Shown: positions 45,835 through 55,117, counted from the stretch's first letter. The stretch is DNA of 64,000 nucleotides from JAGQVA01 sp033764335 (GCA_033764335.1 JANRJC010000020.1:62001-126000); one strand, 5' to 3'. Notes: a model not told the origin generated them from the letters alone. Translations and numbers: made by a program.

Positions 45835-48558
45835 CTAATAGCTGACGATCAGCGAAGGATCGAGCGGGTATCGGCCAAATTCTTTTCCATAAACCGCAAT
45901 CCCGCCTTCTCCGGTTGTTTCCAGCCGGATACGAAAGGTGCGGTTTTTCCACATTTTTTTAGGAACTGGAACTTTGACCAGATAACCATACGAACCGGCT
46001 TCACGCAGCTTTTTGTCCTGAAGCTGATGATGCCAGGACAATACTCCCCGATGGTCGGCGGGGTCATCGGCCAATAAGGTGGTTTTTACTTTTTCCCCGT
46101 TGATCAGTACCTGGATTTCGGAGGGGAAAAAGGTTTCGTCGGTCATCGGGTAAGAATTAGGATTGCTGCTGGGCGCAACACGTGCTCCCAACATATAGTC
46201 CTGGTCTCGGTTAAACTCGGACTGATCTTTGACAAACAACTCTTTGGCGGAAAGTTCGGCCACAAAATACACCGCTTTGGGCGGTCGGCTATCGGCGGGC
46301 ATATCAAATACATATTCGAAAAATCCTTTCCCTGCTCCATTTACTTTTTTGCCTTCGAGTACATTCCATTGGCGTTTACTCCATTGGGCGGAGGCAAAGT
46401 CGGCAGGTTTTTTCTCAACAATAGCCATTAACTCCGGCTTTTTCTCCGAAAGGATTTCAAAAAACATGAAATTATGGTGAAGCGTTTTCCCGGTTCTATC
46501 CTTAAGCACGAGGCTTAATTTTGCCAGTCCGGCTTTGTCGGGAAGAGTTATATTCAGGGGCGAAAGTTCTTCCTGTATCCACGGGTGATAGTCAAAACTG
46601 AGCCTGCCGGAATTTTTATTTTCTTCGGTTCCGGTAGCATCCGTCAGTGTCAGATTCCACTCAATATCAAGCGAATAGCCGTAATCTTTTCCCGTCATAT
46701 CGGATATAAAAAGCGGAACGGAAACCGTTTCTCCACCCTTGACGGTGCGGGAAATTTCATTGCCGGTAGAGAGGTAAATCAGCGAATGGAAATCATTTAC
46801 TGTCATTCCATTTACAATTTCCCCTAACCCGGTCTCTTTTTCTGTGCGGTCAAAACGCCAGTAACCGTTCCACTCATTGATGACATCGTGGTGTTCGGTA
46901 TAAAGCCAGCCCGCCATAAAGGGATACCGGCGGAAGGTATTCATCATGCGGTGATAATCCCAACTCCAGTCCACATCACCGGTACTGCCTTCGTAACCCC
47001 AGACGTTTCCGCATTCGGAATTGATATTGGGTTGTTTTCCCTGACGGAAGCCCGGTTCAAAATCGTAGGTACTTCCTTCGAATGTTTTTTCAGCGAGATT
47101 TTTCATAAAGGGTTCCCATTCCCAGCCGGGGAGATAACTATGCCAGGAGTTTATATCCGTTTCGGTGTGGCCCGCTCCGCAGCAGATGGAATTGTCCTCC
47201 ACGAGGCGGGTAGGATCGAGGGACTTGGTGAGGTAGTACATGGAGGCCACCCACTGTTGGGTTGTGGGCAAATAGGCATTCCTTTTTTTGCCATTTTCCT
47301 CCACACTCGTTCGCAGTCCCCAGGTTTCATTAAAAACAATCCACGAAAAAATCGCCGGGTGATTGTAGTCGCGGCGGATCATCTCCCGGAGGGTGTATTC
47401 GGCTTCGCCTTGCATTTTTTCGTCTGGCTCGCCCCAGCTATTGGGGAGGTCAGCCATGACCAGCAGTCCCAGTTTATCCGCCCAGTAGAGTTTTCGGGGA
47501 ATGTCTGCCTTGATATGAGTGCGGATGCCGTTTAGCCCGATGGCTTTACTTCTTTCGATTTCCTCCCGCATGAAATCATCACTCGGAAAAGTATAAAACC
47601 CCTCCGGATGGTAGGATTGGTCAAGGGTAAGTTGCAGGTAAAGGGGCTGATTGTTGAGCGCCACATAAGGATATTCACTGCCGGGGAGGTTCACCACCGA
47701 TATTTTTCGCATCCCAAAATAGGTGTGAAGCAAATCGTCTTCCATTTGCGCCTCCACCTCGTAGAGAAAAGGATCGTCCAGCGACCAGAGATGAGGGTTG
47801 GGCAGGTTTACATCAAAACTGTATTTAAAACTTCCTTTGGGGATCGTCACTTTTTGTGATACGGGTGGGCTGGCATGGGGAATATTCACCGTAAGAGAGA
47901 GGTCTCTCGGCGCATCGTAAGGCAGCCAGGCGGTAACTTTCACTTTTTGATTGTCAATATCGGGGGTAAAATGCAGCGCGTCCAGCCAATCATTGCCACG
48001 AGCTTCGAGGTAGGTAGTCTGCCAGATGCCGCGGGCGTTTCCGTACCCCTGTTTGCCGTATAGAGTAAATCCCCGGCGGGCGTCATCGGCCATGACCACC
48101 AGTTTTTGCGTCTGCCCCCAGCGAATGTAGGGCGTAAGCTCAAAGGAAAAGGGTGTGTAACCGCCGGTATGTTCGCCGAGTAATTGCCCGTCGAGCCAAA
48201 CTTTGGTCAGCCAGTCGGAGGCTCCGATGGTGAGAAAAATCTTTTTTCCCCTCCAGGCATCCGGTATTTTTACTTCGCGCTGATACCAGCCGATATCGGC
48301 TTTGTCGGCTACTCCTGAGAGTTCAGAACCCCAAGGGAAAGGCACTGAAATGGCAAGTGGGAAAACCGTTTGTCCTTTTTGCCAGCCCTTTTCCTCTCCC
48401 GTTCCGGTGGAGTCAAAGGCAAAGCCCCAGGCACCGTTGAGGTTCATCCACAGGGGCCGTTCATAGTCCGGGCGGGGATGTTCGGGGAGAGGGATATTCT
48501 GAGAAAAAGCAGCAAAAACCAATAGACAGAAAATAGCAAAAGAGGCAAGGCGTTTCAT
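45835..48558 (-). CDS. Secreted glycoside hydrolase family 2 protein
   Basis: 907 residues with signal peptide (MKRLASFAIFCLLVFAAFSQ). Domain order is the GH2 one: sugar-binding jelly roll (about 40-190, with WYQREVKIPDAWRGKKIFL and GWYQRE), Ig-like domain (190-300) and TIM barrel (300-600). The acid/base candidate is E411 in IVFNETWGL and the nucleophile candidate is E515 in NINSECGNVWGY. A C-terminal extension of about 300 residues has Ig-like strands and, at its end, another beta-sandwich. GH2 enzymes act as beta-galactosidase, beta-glucuronidase, beta-mannosidase and others, which I cannot separate by eye. It ends 47 bases beyond the promoter region of the lamin-tail gene. There is no T9SS sorting domain, so a periplasmic place is likely. 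Confidence 0.9.
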   Translation of the reverse strand: MKRLASFAIFCLLVFAAFSQNIPLPEHPRPDYERPLWMNLNGAWGFAFDSTGTGEEKGWQKGQTVFPLAISVPFPWGSELSGVADKADIGWYQREVKIPDAWRGKKIFLTIGASDWLTKVWLDGQLLGEHTGGYTPFSFELTPYIRWGQTQKLVVMADDARRGFTLYGKQGYGNARGIWQTTYLEARGNDWLDALHFTPDIDNQKVKVTAWLPYDAPRDLSLTVNIPHASPPVSQKVTIPKGSFKYSFDVNLPNPHLWSLDDPFLYEVEAQMEDDLLHTYFGMRKISVVNLPGSEYPYVALNNQPLYLQLTLDQSYHPEGFYTFPSDDFMREEIERSKAIGLNGIRTHIKADIPRKLYWADKLGLLVMADLPNSWGEPDEKMQGEAEYTLREMIRRDYNHPAIFSWIVFNETWGLRTSVEENGKKRNAYLPTTQQWVASMYYLTKSLDPTRLVEDNSICCGAGHTETDINSWHSYLPGWEWEPFMKNLAEKTFEGSTYDFEPGFRQGKQPNINSECGNVWGYEGSTGDVDWSWDYHRMMNTFRRYPFMAGWLYTEHHDVINEWNGYWRFDRTEKETGLGEIVNGMTVNDFHSLIYLSTGNEISRTVKGGETVSVPLFISDMTGKDYGYSLDIEWNLTLTDATGTEENKNSGRLSFDYHPWIQEELSPLNITLPDKAGLAKLSLVLKDRTGKTLHHNFMFFEILSEKKPELMAIVEKKPADFASAQWSKRQWNVLEGKKVNGAGKGFFEYVFDMPADSRPPKAVYFVAELSAKELFVKDQSEFNRDQDYMLGARVAPSSNPNSYPMTDETFFPSEIQVLINGEKVKTTLLADDPADHRGVLSWHHQLQDKKLREAGSYGYLVKVPVPKKMWKNRTFRIRLETTGEGGIAVYGKEFGRYPLDPSLIVSY

Positions 48559-48670
48559 CGGTATGAGGGTTTAGGTAAATATCGGGTGAAAATAGAGATT
48601 CGGGGAGAGAAAATGAAATAAGGGGAGAAAGTCTCCGGATCAAAATGTACATGAGATACCTGGATTTTTT

Positions 48671-48678
48671 TATCTTTG
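48671..48678 (+). promoter_or_regulatory. Promoter -7 box for the ATPase/TPR pair
   Basis: TATCTTTG matches the Bacteroidota -7 consensus TAnnTTTG exactly and lies 22 bases before the ATG at 48701, implying a very short leader. The -33 element is weak. On the opposite strand TACATTTTG (48641-48649), one base longer than consensus, might serve the GH2 gene. Confidence 0.55.
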
Positions 48679-48700
48679 CACTTACGTAAAAGTTTCCGAA

Positions 48701-50056
48701 ATGGCACCCTCAACTGAATTGTATAAAAAAGCGACCTCACTGGCTGAAGTGGACAATGCCGTACGGTTTGATGTACCGGTAAGCTTTGATCATGAATTTT
48801 TTACCGATTTTTCAGATGTCAGGGGTGATTTTGAAGATCGTATGATCTACAAAACACTGAACGTCCATCCCAAAACCTTTATATTTAACCGCGAAGCCAA
48901 TCAGTTTAATAAAGTCATGCTTTTCCTCGCAGGCATGCGCGGTTCTGGCAAAACCTCCGAACTCGCAAAAATCACGGCCAACCTTCATAATCCCAAGTGT
49001 TTTTTTTGTGTCACTTGCAACCTTGATCAGGGATTAGATATGAACGATATGGAATATATGGATATCCTAGTATTCCAATTGGAACGGTTGTTTGAAGAAG
49101 CCCAAAAACACCAGATTGTATTTGATGAAGGTGTGTTGAACTCGCTACAAAATTGGTTTACTGAACGAGTCAGTGAAGTCAATAAAGTCATCAAACGCGA
49201 AGGAGGATTCGAGCTGGAAATCAAAGCGGAAACGCCCTCTCTACTGAGTTTTCTCGGAATCGCGGCAAAAATCAAAAGCAATCTCGCGGGCTCGAAAGAA
49301 AACGCCGATAAAATACGAACCGTTTTCCGGAATAATTTTACCGATTTTGCCCAAAAGTTCAACCAATTTATAGAACACGTCAATATCGTCCTGCGCAACC
49401 ACCAAAAGGGACAGGAATTGCTTTTTGTCGTAGACGGCCTCGAAAAAACCGCTACACTCGACATCCGGAGGAAAATTGTACTTGAAGAAACCAACCGTAT
49501 CCGACAGATTAAGGTAAATACAATTTTTACCCTGCCCATTGAACTTATGCCCCAACGGCAGCGACTGGTATCATTCAGTACCGTGGTATCGTTTCCATTT
49601 GTCAAAATCCGCGAAAAAAACGGTGCGGTCGTGGAGGAAGCCGTCAGCCGATTTGAGGAATTTGTCTCCAAACGAATACTCCCCAACCTGTTTGATAGCC
49701 CGGAAACCATCCGTCAAGCCATTCTTTTGGGAGGAGGTTCACCCCGCGAGTTGCTGAGAATCCTTGAATATGCCAACATGTATGCCGACGAAGATGCCGG
49801 TAAAATCACTGAAAAGGATCTTCATCAGGCAAAGAAAAAGCTGGCTGCGGAAACTACCCAATATCTTTCCGCACAAGATCTTCAGAAACTCAAGTTGCTC
49901 AAAGAGGCCAATGAACAGGATAAACTCATGGCTTTTGATGAAAGCTGGCAGGATTTGCTGGAAAAACTTATCCTTTTTGAGTACAACGACGGTAACTACA
50001 AAAGGGTAAACCCGATTGTAGAGGTTTCGCCATTATATAAACAATATGTCGAATAA
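48701..50056 (+). CDS. AAA/ORC-like P-loop ATPase
   Basis: 451 residues. Walker A is AGMRGSGKTSEL (G78 to T85, K84). Walker B is ELLFVVDGLEK with D245. A sensor-1-like TIFTLPIELM segment is near 270, and GGGSPRELLRILEYA near 348 looks like the sensor-2 arginine helix of ORC/Cdc6-type AAA proteins. Between Walker A and B there is a helical insert with an FEEAQKHQIVFDEG and an EVNKVIKREGGFELEI segment. A C-terminal helical/winged-helix-like region ends KRVNPIVEVSPLYKQYVE. It is cytosolic. The next gene starts 11 bases before this stop (ATG at 50046), so the two proteins are translationally coupled. A TAnnTTTG box precedes the start. Confidence 0.82.
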   Translation: MAPSTELYKKATSLAEVDNAVRFDVPVSFDHEFFTDFSDVRGDFEDRMIYKTLNVHPKTFIFNREANQFNKVMLFLAGMRGSGKTSELAKITANLHNPKCFFCVTCNLDQGLDMNDMEYMDILVFQLERLFEEAQKHQIVFDEGVLNSLQNWFTERVSEVNKVIKREGGFELEIKAETPSLLSFLGIAAKIKSNLAGSKENADKIRTVFRNNFTDFAQKFNQFIEHVNIVLRNHQKGQELLFVVDGLEKTATLDIRRKIVLEETNRIRQIKVNTIFTLPIELMPQRQRLVSFSTVVSFPFVKIREKNGAVVEEAVSRFEEFVSKRILPNLFDSPETIRQAILLGGGSPRELLRILEYANMYADEDAGKITEKDLHQAKKKLAAETTQYLSAQDLQKLKLLKEANEQDKLMAFDESWQDLLEKLILFEYNDGNYKRVNPIVEVSPLYKQYVE

Positions 50057-51671
50057 TTATGCAGAAGAAACTAAACCGCTTTTCAAGCTGTTGAGTAACC
50101 CAGCGTTTCGATTTATTATCGTAAGGTACAATCATTATAACCTGATCCGGCAGCTTATGGATGATCTACGGAAGCGTTTTTCTGACCGAAAGATTATAAC
50201 ATTGGACACACAACGCACAGACTACCAACAAATTACCCAACAATATTTCGATCTAGGAAGTGGTTTTTTTATCCTAGAGCATTTTGAGGATGTACTCAAA
50301 GAAGAACGTGACAGCCGAGGTCGGGAAACTCCTCAAATGAGCCAAAACAACGAACGAAGACGAGACATAACCGCAGGTCTGAATTTGCGGCGCGACAAAC
50401 TTGCTCAGTACCCTGTCGTCCTGATGGTACTTATCCCCGCCTCAGCCGGAGAGTTGTATGCCCGAATGATTATGGAGAAAATGCCCGATCTATGGTCCTT
50501 TCGTTCGCTGATGGTGGATTTGGAAGCGGAAAAAGAACGGCAAAATCGCTCCTTTCAACTATCCGGGTTTACCCTTACAGACGAATCACCCTTTCTTGCC
50601 GATGCCCAAAAAACATCCCGACAAACAGAACTTGTCCATTTGCTGGAGCAATTGGAGCATACGCCCAAAGAAGAAATCACTTATAGAAGCAGCCTGTATC
50701 CACAGATTGTAAAGCTGCAAAAAGAGTTGGGGCAATATGAATCGGCCCTTCATACCCTCGATGCATGGGAAAAAATTGATGCAGAGCCCGATATTGCAGA
50801 CATACGATATGCTCGTGGCGAAATTTATGAACTACTGGGACAGTTGGAAAATGCACGAGTAAATTTCACTCAAGCATTGGCAGAGTATGAGCAGAAAGAG
50901 AATGAATATGGTATTATCCAAAGTTCGTTGAGTTTGGCAAATGTGTTTGGTTGGATGGGAGAGGCAAATAAATCGTTTGAATATTATGAATTAAGCCATG
51001 AACGTGCAGAAAAACTTTATGAAAAATTTCCCCAACAGGCAGATAATAAATGGTGGCTAGCGATTGTAAAAGAAAAAGCCGGGGATAGATCCCTAGAAAC
51101 AGGCCAACCGGAACGTGCACTTGTTTTTTTTGAAGATTCGTTAAAACTATTTGAAGAATTATCCAAAATGTACCCAGAAAACCCTGAATTTGCCTTTGGA
51201 TTGGCAGTTTCTAACAGTAAAGTAGGTCAAGTAATTGGTATATTAGAAGGGGCTCCTGCATCCATTCCTTTTTTTGAGCGGTTTAATCACTTGATGGAAG
51301 AACTCCACAAAATTGAATCTTCGCTGCGGTCCAAGTACAACCTAGCGGTTTCTAATCAGTATTTAGGGGCAGCCTACACAGATATAGGAGAATGGGATTC
51401 AGCATTGAAATTTTTTACTGAATACAATCGCCACGCACAGGAAATATATAAAATTTCCCCAAACAATATTTTCTATAAAAATTTACTTGCAATCTCTTAT
51501 CAATGGCTGGGATGGTTTTACGAAAAAAAACTTCAAAACAAAGAGAAGGCGAAAGAATGTTATTATAACTCACAGGCTTTGTCGCGGGAATTGGTTGAGT
51601 CATTTCCCACTTATCAGGAATTCAGAAAAAACTTTGAGTGGGTAGAAAATGCGCTGGCAGAGTTTTCATAG
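50046..51671 (+). CDS. TPR protein with P-loop-less ATPase-like N-terminus
   Basis: 541 residues. Residues 1-190 look like an ATPase-fold relative without Walker A: IIVRYNHYNLIRQLMDDL, FFILEHFEDVL, YPVVLMVLIPA and MPDLWSFRSLMVDLEAEKE, the last resembling the PDLW-x-x-RS segment I know from STAND-type TPR proteins. Residues about 210-530 form TPR pairs (ALHTLDAWEKI, GEIYELLGQLENARVNFTQAL, GQPERALVFFEDSLKLFEEL, GAAYTDIGEWDSALKFFTEY, GWFYEKKLQNKEKAKECYYNS). The pair with the upstream ATPase could act as sensor and regulator, as in STAND-type systems, but no effector domain was seen. The TPR half is visibly more A+T-rich than its neighbours, a hint of recent transfer or relaxed codon choice. Confidence 0.75.
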   Translation: MSNNYAEETKPLFKLLSNPAFRFIIVRYNHYNLIRQLMDDLRKRFSDRKIITLDTQRTDYQQITQQYFDLGSGFFILEHFEDVLKEERDSRGRETPQMSQNNERRRDITAGLNLRRDKLAQYPVVLMVLIPASAGELYARMIMEKMPDLWSFRSLMVDLEAEKERQNRSFQLSGFTLTDESPFLADAQKTSRQTELVHLLEQLEHTPKEEITYRSSLYPQIVKLQKELGQYESALHTLDAWEKIDAEPDIADIRYARGEIYELLGQLENARVNFTQALAEYEQKENEYGIIQSSLSLANVFGWMGEANKSFEYYELSHERAEKLYEKFPQQADNKWWLAIVKEKAGDRSLETGQPERALVFFEDSLKLFEELSKMYPENPEFAFGLAVSNSKVGQVIGILEGAPASIPFFERFNHLMEELHKIESSLRSKYNLAVSNQYLGAAYTDIGEWDSALKFFTEYNRHAQEIYKISPNNIFYKNLLAISYQWLGWFYEKKLQNKEKAKECYYNSQALSRELVESFPTYQEFRKNFEWVENALAEFS

Positions 51672-51797
51672 CAAAAATGCCTTACATTCGTAGCTTTGCC
51701 TACCTGGCGCGACCCGATAATCCCCACTGCCGGAAAATAAGTCAGCTATTCGAGAAGTAGCGGGTAAATACTTCGTTCAATCATATTCAAAGATACC

Positions 51798-51842
51798 TTT
51801 ACCTTGAAAATTAAAAAATAGGTTTTAACTTTTCAAGGTAAA
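51798..51842. repeat. Large imperfect palindrome at the end of the threonine aldolase gene
   Basis: Thirteen-base arms tttaccttgaaaa and ttttcaaggtaaa are perfectly complementary. The interior also pairs ttaaaa with ttttaa after one bulged base, making a long A+T-rich hairpin. Its right arm contains the TGA stop of the aldolase gene. No T tract follows on either strand, so termination is unsure. Confidence 0.7.
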
Positions 51843-52858
51843 AGCCTTGCCAGCACCGCGATCGCCTGTTTTATATCTTCATCATCCACGTCGAGATGGG
51901 TGACCATCCGCACCCAATCGCGGCCAAAGGAGGAAACGAGGATGCCTGCTGCTTTCAGATTTGACACCACGGTATCGCGAGGGATTTGGGTTGCATCGGG
52001 TCGGAAAACGACAATATTAGTTTCCACCGGCAATAACTCCGCCACCCAGGGTTGTTTGCTGAGTGCTGCGCCTAATGTCTTCGCCCTGCGGTGATCGTCG
52101 CTCAGACGGGTGATATTGTGGTCCAGCGCGTAAATACCCGCCGCCGCGAGATAACCCGCCTGGCGCATTCCGCCGCCAAACATTTTCCGCACCCGCAAGG
52201 CCTTTTTAATGTCGGCTTTGCTGCCCAACAACAAGGAGCCTACCGGCGCGCCCAATCCCTTCGACAGGCATACAGAGAGGGTGTTGACATAACGCCCGTA
52301 ATCCTCGGCTTTGTCACCCGTGGCGACCAATGCGTTGAAGATACGCGCCCCGTCCAAATGAAGCCTCAGTCCGTGCCGGCGGCACACTTCGCTGATGGCC
52401 GCAACTTCCCCCAGCGTATAATAACTCCCTCCGCCCTTGTTGCAGGTATTTTCGAGTGAAACCAGAGAGGTCGTAGGGAAATGGATATTTTCAGCGTTGA
52501 TGTTTTCTTCGATCTGCTGTGGATTCAGCCGCATCCGGTCGCCGGATAAAAGTCTCAGGGAGGCAGAGGAGTGGGCAGCCACACCCCCACCCTCGTAAAG
52601 ATAAATATGCGAATCCTGGTCGCAGATTATCTCATCCTGCGGCTGGGTCGAAATCCGGATGGCAATCTGGTTGCACATCGTGCCCGAAGGGCAAAACAAG
52701 GCAGCCTCCATCCCAAACATGGCCGCAGCCTTTTCCTGTAGGGCATTGACCGTAGGGTCTTCCCCAAACACATCATCGCCTACTACCGCCTGAAACATGG
52801 CTTCTTTCATGGCAGGTGTCGGACGTGTTACGGTATCACTTCGAAGATCTATTTTCAT
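51833..52858 (-). CDS. ltaE: Low-specificity L-threonine aldolase
   Basis: 341 residues, the full length of fold type I threonine aldolases, which split L-threonine (and allo-threonine) into glycine and acetaldehyde. The N-terminus IDLRSDTVTRPTPAMKEAM and the VGDDVFGEDPTVNALQE block are diagnostic. PLP lysine is K200 in SVCLSKGLGAPVGS, D169 in LHLDGARIF is the ring-nitrogen partner and H84 in DQDSHIYLYEGGG is a stacking residue. KMFGGGMRQAGYLAAAGIYAL is also typical. It is monocistronic, with the stop inside the palindrome at 51798. It is divergent from the PspC gene over about 155 bases. Confidence 0.95.
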   Translation of the reverse strand: MKIDLRSDTVTRPTPAMKEAMFQAVVGDDVFGEDPTVNALQEKAAAMFGMEAALFCPSGTMCNQIAIRISTQPQDEIICDQDSHIYLYEGGGVAAHSSASLRLLSGDRMRLNPQQIEENINAENIHFPTTSLVSLENTCNKGGGSYYTLGEVAAISEVCRRHGLRLHLDGARIFNALVATGDKAEDYGRYVNTLSVCLSKGLGAPVGSLLLGSKADIKKALRVRKMFGGGMRQAGYLAAAGIYALDHNITRLSDDHRRAKTLGAALSKQPWVAELLPVETNIVVFRPDATQIPRDTVVSNLKAAGILVSSFGRDWVRMVTHLDVDDEDIKQAIAVLARLLP

Positions 52859-53014
52859 AAATACCTAAAATTCGGGCGGATATTTTCCGTCTTTTTGATT
52901 TTAGCAATATCTTTATAAAAAGATTTTTTTGTACAAAACCCGGTAAGGTGGTAAAAATAAAGAAGTGGGTGATATTTTTTGCACTTCCCACCAAAATCCG
53001 GTAATATTCCTATT

Positions 53015-53461
53015 ATGAGACGAATTGATTCCGGTTCGCGAAAAAAAAATGACTTCCTGGCTAATCTTAAACTCCCCTTCCGGATTCCGGTAGAAACTCA
53101 TGGAAAACTCCACAAAAAACGGGGCAGCCTGACGGGAGTCTGTGCAGGACTAGGAGAATATTTCGGTATAGAACCCACCGTTTTTCGGTTAATTTTTATG
53201 GTAACTTCTTTTTTTTCCGGAATCGGGCTATTGGTTTATCTGGGTTTGTCTATATTTTTGCCAATGGAAGGAGAAGACACTCAGGCGACCGACGGAAGGT
53301 TTCGCCTTACCAACCGACCGAATCTCTTTGACGACGGTGTCAACTACTCAAAATACGAAGCGGACAAGGCCCCCGAAGAATCCCTTTCCGTATGCTCCCG
53401 CTGTGATACCGTCTGTAAACCTGAAGCCCGTTATTGCCATAAGTGTGGTGCACGCCTCTAG
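53015..53461 (+). CDS. PspC-domain protein with C-terminal zinc ribbon
   Basis: Starting at the ATG at 53015 (MRRIDSGSRKKNDF) it has 148 residues; the longer TTG frame adds nothing conserved. Residues 31-86 are a PspC domain (KLHKKRGSLTGVCAGLGEYF) with one or two membrane helices (LIFMVTSFFSGIGLLVYLGL). After an acidic linker, residues 126-147 form a zinc ribbon, C-S-R-C and C-H-K-C (CSRCDTVCKPEARYCHKCG). PspC proteins act in envelope stress signalling. The next gene, whose C-terminus carries a related ribbon, starts 18 bases downstream and may be coupled with it. Confidence 0.85.
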   Translation: MRRIDSGSRKKNDFLANLKLPFRIPVETHGKLHKKRGSLTGVCAGLGEYFGIEPTVFRLIFMVTSFFSGIGLLVYLGLSIFLPMEGEDTQATDGRFRLTNRPNLFDDGVNYSKYEADKAPEESLSVCSRCDTVCKPEARYCHKCGARL

Positions 53462-53478
53462 TGATCGAATTTCTATTT

Positions 53479-54435
53479 ATGGAAATGTCCCGGAAAATTC
53501 TCACCGATCTGTATAGTTACGAATACGAACATCCTTTTGACCGCGAGTCTCTTGACCGGCTCGAACACACAAGAGGTTTGGAACTGCTAACGCAAAAAGT
53601 TCTTGACTACGGATTTGAAAAATATTTATTAATCAAACATACCGGAGGGAATATTCGGGTAACGGGCAAAACCGTCCCGGAACTGCACAATATCCTAAAA
53701 GAAGCTTGCCGGATTTTTGAAATCACTTCGGTTCCGGAATTATACATTCACCCCGAAGGCAAAATTACAGCCCTTACCAGCGGTGAAAAAAGACAGATCA
53801 TATCCCTGAGCAGTGCCGCAATTGATGCGCTGACAGAAGACGAATTATTTTTCCTTTTGGGAAGAGAAATGGGGCATATTCGCAGCAATCACGTGCTATA
53901 CCGCATGATGGCTGAATCCCTGCGAGTGGTGACTCAGCTTATCAGCGACGTCACATTGGGTGTAGGCAACCTGCTTTCCATGCCAATTCAAATTGCGCTG
54001 ATGCACTGGTATCGAATGTCGGAATTTACCGCCGACCGCGCAGGTTTACTGGTTTGCCAAAACCCCGAAACCGTTTCCCGTGCTTTTATCAAAATGGCCG
54101 GGTTGCCCCCAAAATATCAGGGAAGGGTTTCTACCGAAGACCTGCGGTTGCAGGCAGCCGATTTTGACGGTATCCCCGAAACGACTTTTGATAAGCTGAT
54201 TCGTTTTGCGGCGGGATACGAAAACCCCGAACCCTTTACCATTATCCGGGCATCACAACTTTTCCAATGGATAGATTCGGGGGAATATCAGCGGATTCTC
54301 AATCGCTCCTTAACGAAAAGAGTAGAGAAAAAAGGGTTGTGTCCCGCCTGTGATACACCTTTTACCGAAGATGAAAACTTCTGTCACCGGTGCGGAACTA
54401 AGCTAAAGAGCGCAAAACAATCCGAAGAAAATTAG
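53479..54435 (+). CDS. M48-like protein with broken zinc site and a zinc ribbon
   Basis: The ATG at 53479 (MEMSRKILTDLY) gives 318 residues; a GTG at 53461 overlapping the previous stop is possible. The body is M48 peptidase-like: ITALTSGEKRQIISLSSAAI, EDELFFLLGREMGHIRSNH and SEFTADRAGLL. The HExxH zinc motif reads R129-E-M-G-H133, so the first histidine is arginine (codon AGA) while the glutamate and second histidine are kept. This likely abolishes zinc binding as in a normal protease. Two weak hydrophobic segments lie near 145-180. The C-terminus is a zinc ribbon (CPACDTPFTEDENFCHRCGTKL), like that of the PspC neighbour. The end overlaps the convergent glycosyltransferase gene by 38 bases. 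Confidence 0.75.
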   Translation: MEMSRKILTDLYSYEYEHPFDRESLDRLEHTRGLELLTQKVLDYGFEKYLLIKHTGGNIRVTGKTVPELHNILKEACRIFEITSVPELYIHPEGKITALTSGEKRQIISLSSAAIDALTEDELFFLLGREMGHIRSNHVLYRMMAESLRVVTQLISDVTLGVGNLLSMPIQIALMHWYRMSEFTADRAGLLVCQNPETVSRAFIKMAGLPPKYQGRVSTEDLRLQAADFDGIPETTFDKLIRFAAGYENPEPFTIIRASQLFQWIDSGEYQRILNRSLTKRVEKKGLCPACDTPFTEDENFCHRCGTKLKSAKQSEEN

Positions 54436-55117
54436 TGCCTTCTCCCAACAGAATTCGCAGGTTGACTTTACTAAACACGACGCCTTCGCGCAGTTCGACC
54501 GGAATGGCTTTCATCGTTAAGGTTTTTTGCCGGGAAGCCAGAAAAATAAATTCCAGATCGGCGAGGTAGCGGTTGATGGTGGTTTGAAGAAAAATTTTTC
54601 GTCCTTCCTCATTAAATCCCTTCAGCCCACATTGAGTATCAGTAATAGGGATGCGAAGAAAATTGCGGATCAGAAAACGAAGAAACCGCGATATTTTTAC
54701 CCGCATGGGAGGAAGGTTGGTATAATAACTCTGATTTTTGATACCCACCGCAATATCCGTCTTGCCGGAGGAAAGTTCGCGGTATATTTTCACTAGGCTC
54801 TCTGCCGTATAGGGAAAATCGAGGTCCGTAAAAATGCTGATTCCCGCATCGGAAGCAGCCATTCCCTTGCGTAAAGCGTGGCCTTTTCCGTGGTTAGGCG
54901 AATAAAACACATATTCAAATTGTGGAAGGGATTCCGACAGTTTCTGAATCTCCGCCGGGGCAATCGGTACAGAAGAACCGTCATTTACCAGAATATATCG
55001 GAGAGAAAGGTTTGGAAGCATTTGTTCCAGTTCTTTCGCCGAAAAAATAATCCGGTCTGTCCAGTCTCCCCGTGGATTAAAACAGGGGAGAATGATATCA
55101 AGTTTGTTAATGTTCAA
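54398..55117 (-). CDS. Family 2 glycosyltransferase (dolichyl-phosphate-sugar-like)
   Basis: 239 residues with GT-A/GT2 motifs: IILPCFNPRGDW at the N-terminus, ILVNDGSSVP, NHGKGHALRKGMAAS, FTDLDFPY (DxD) and DTQCGLKGF. This pattern fits polyprenyl-phosphate-sugar synthases or related transferases that supply lipid-linked sugars. No C-terminal membrane anchor is seen. The start is a TTG at 55117, since no ATG precedes the nucleotide-sugar-binding strand. It overlaps the stop of the membrane protein gene upstream by 11 bases, so the two are translationally coupled and probably share a glycan pathway. Confidence 0.88.
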   Translation of the reverse strand: MNINKLDIILPCFNPRGDWTDRIIFSAKELEQMLPNLSLRYILVNDGSSVPIAPAEIQKLSESLPQFEYVFYSPNHGKGHALRKGMAASDAGISIFTDLDFPYTAESLVKIYRELSSGKTDIAVGIKNQSYYTNLPPMRVKISRFLRFLIRNFLRIPITDTQCGLKGFNEEGRKIFLQTTINRYLADLEFIFLASRQKTLTMKAIPVELREGVVFSKVNLRILLGEGTNFLRIVLRSLA

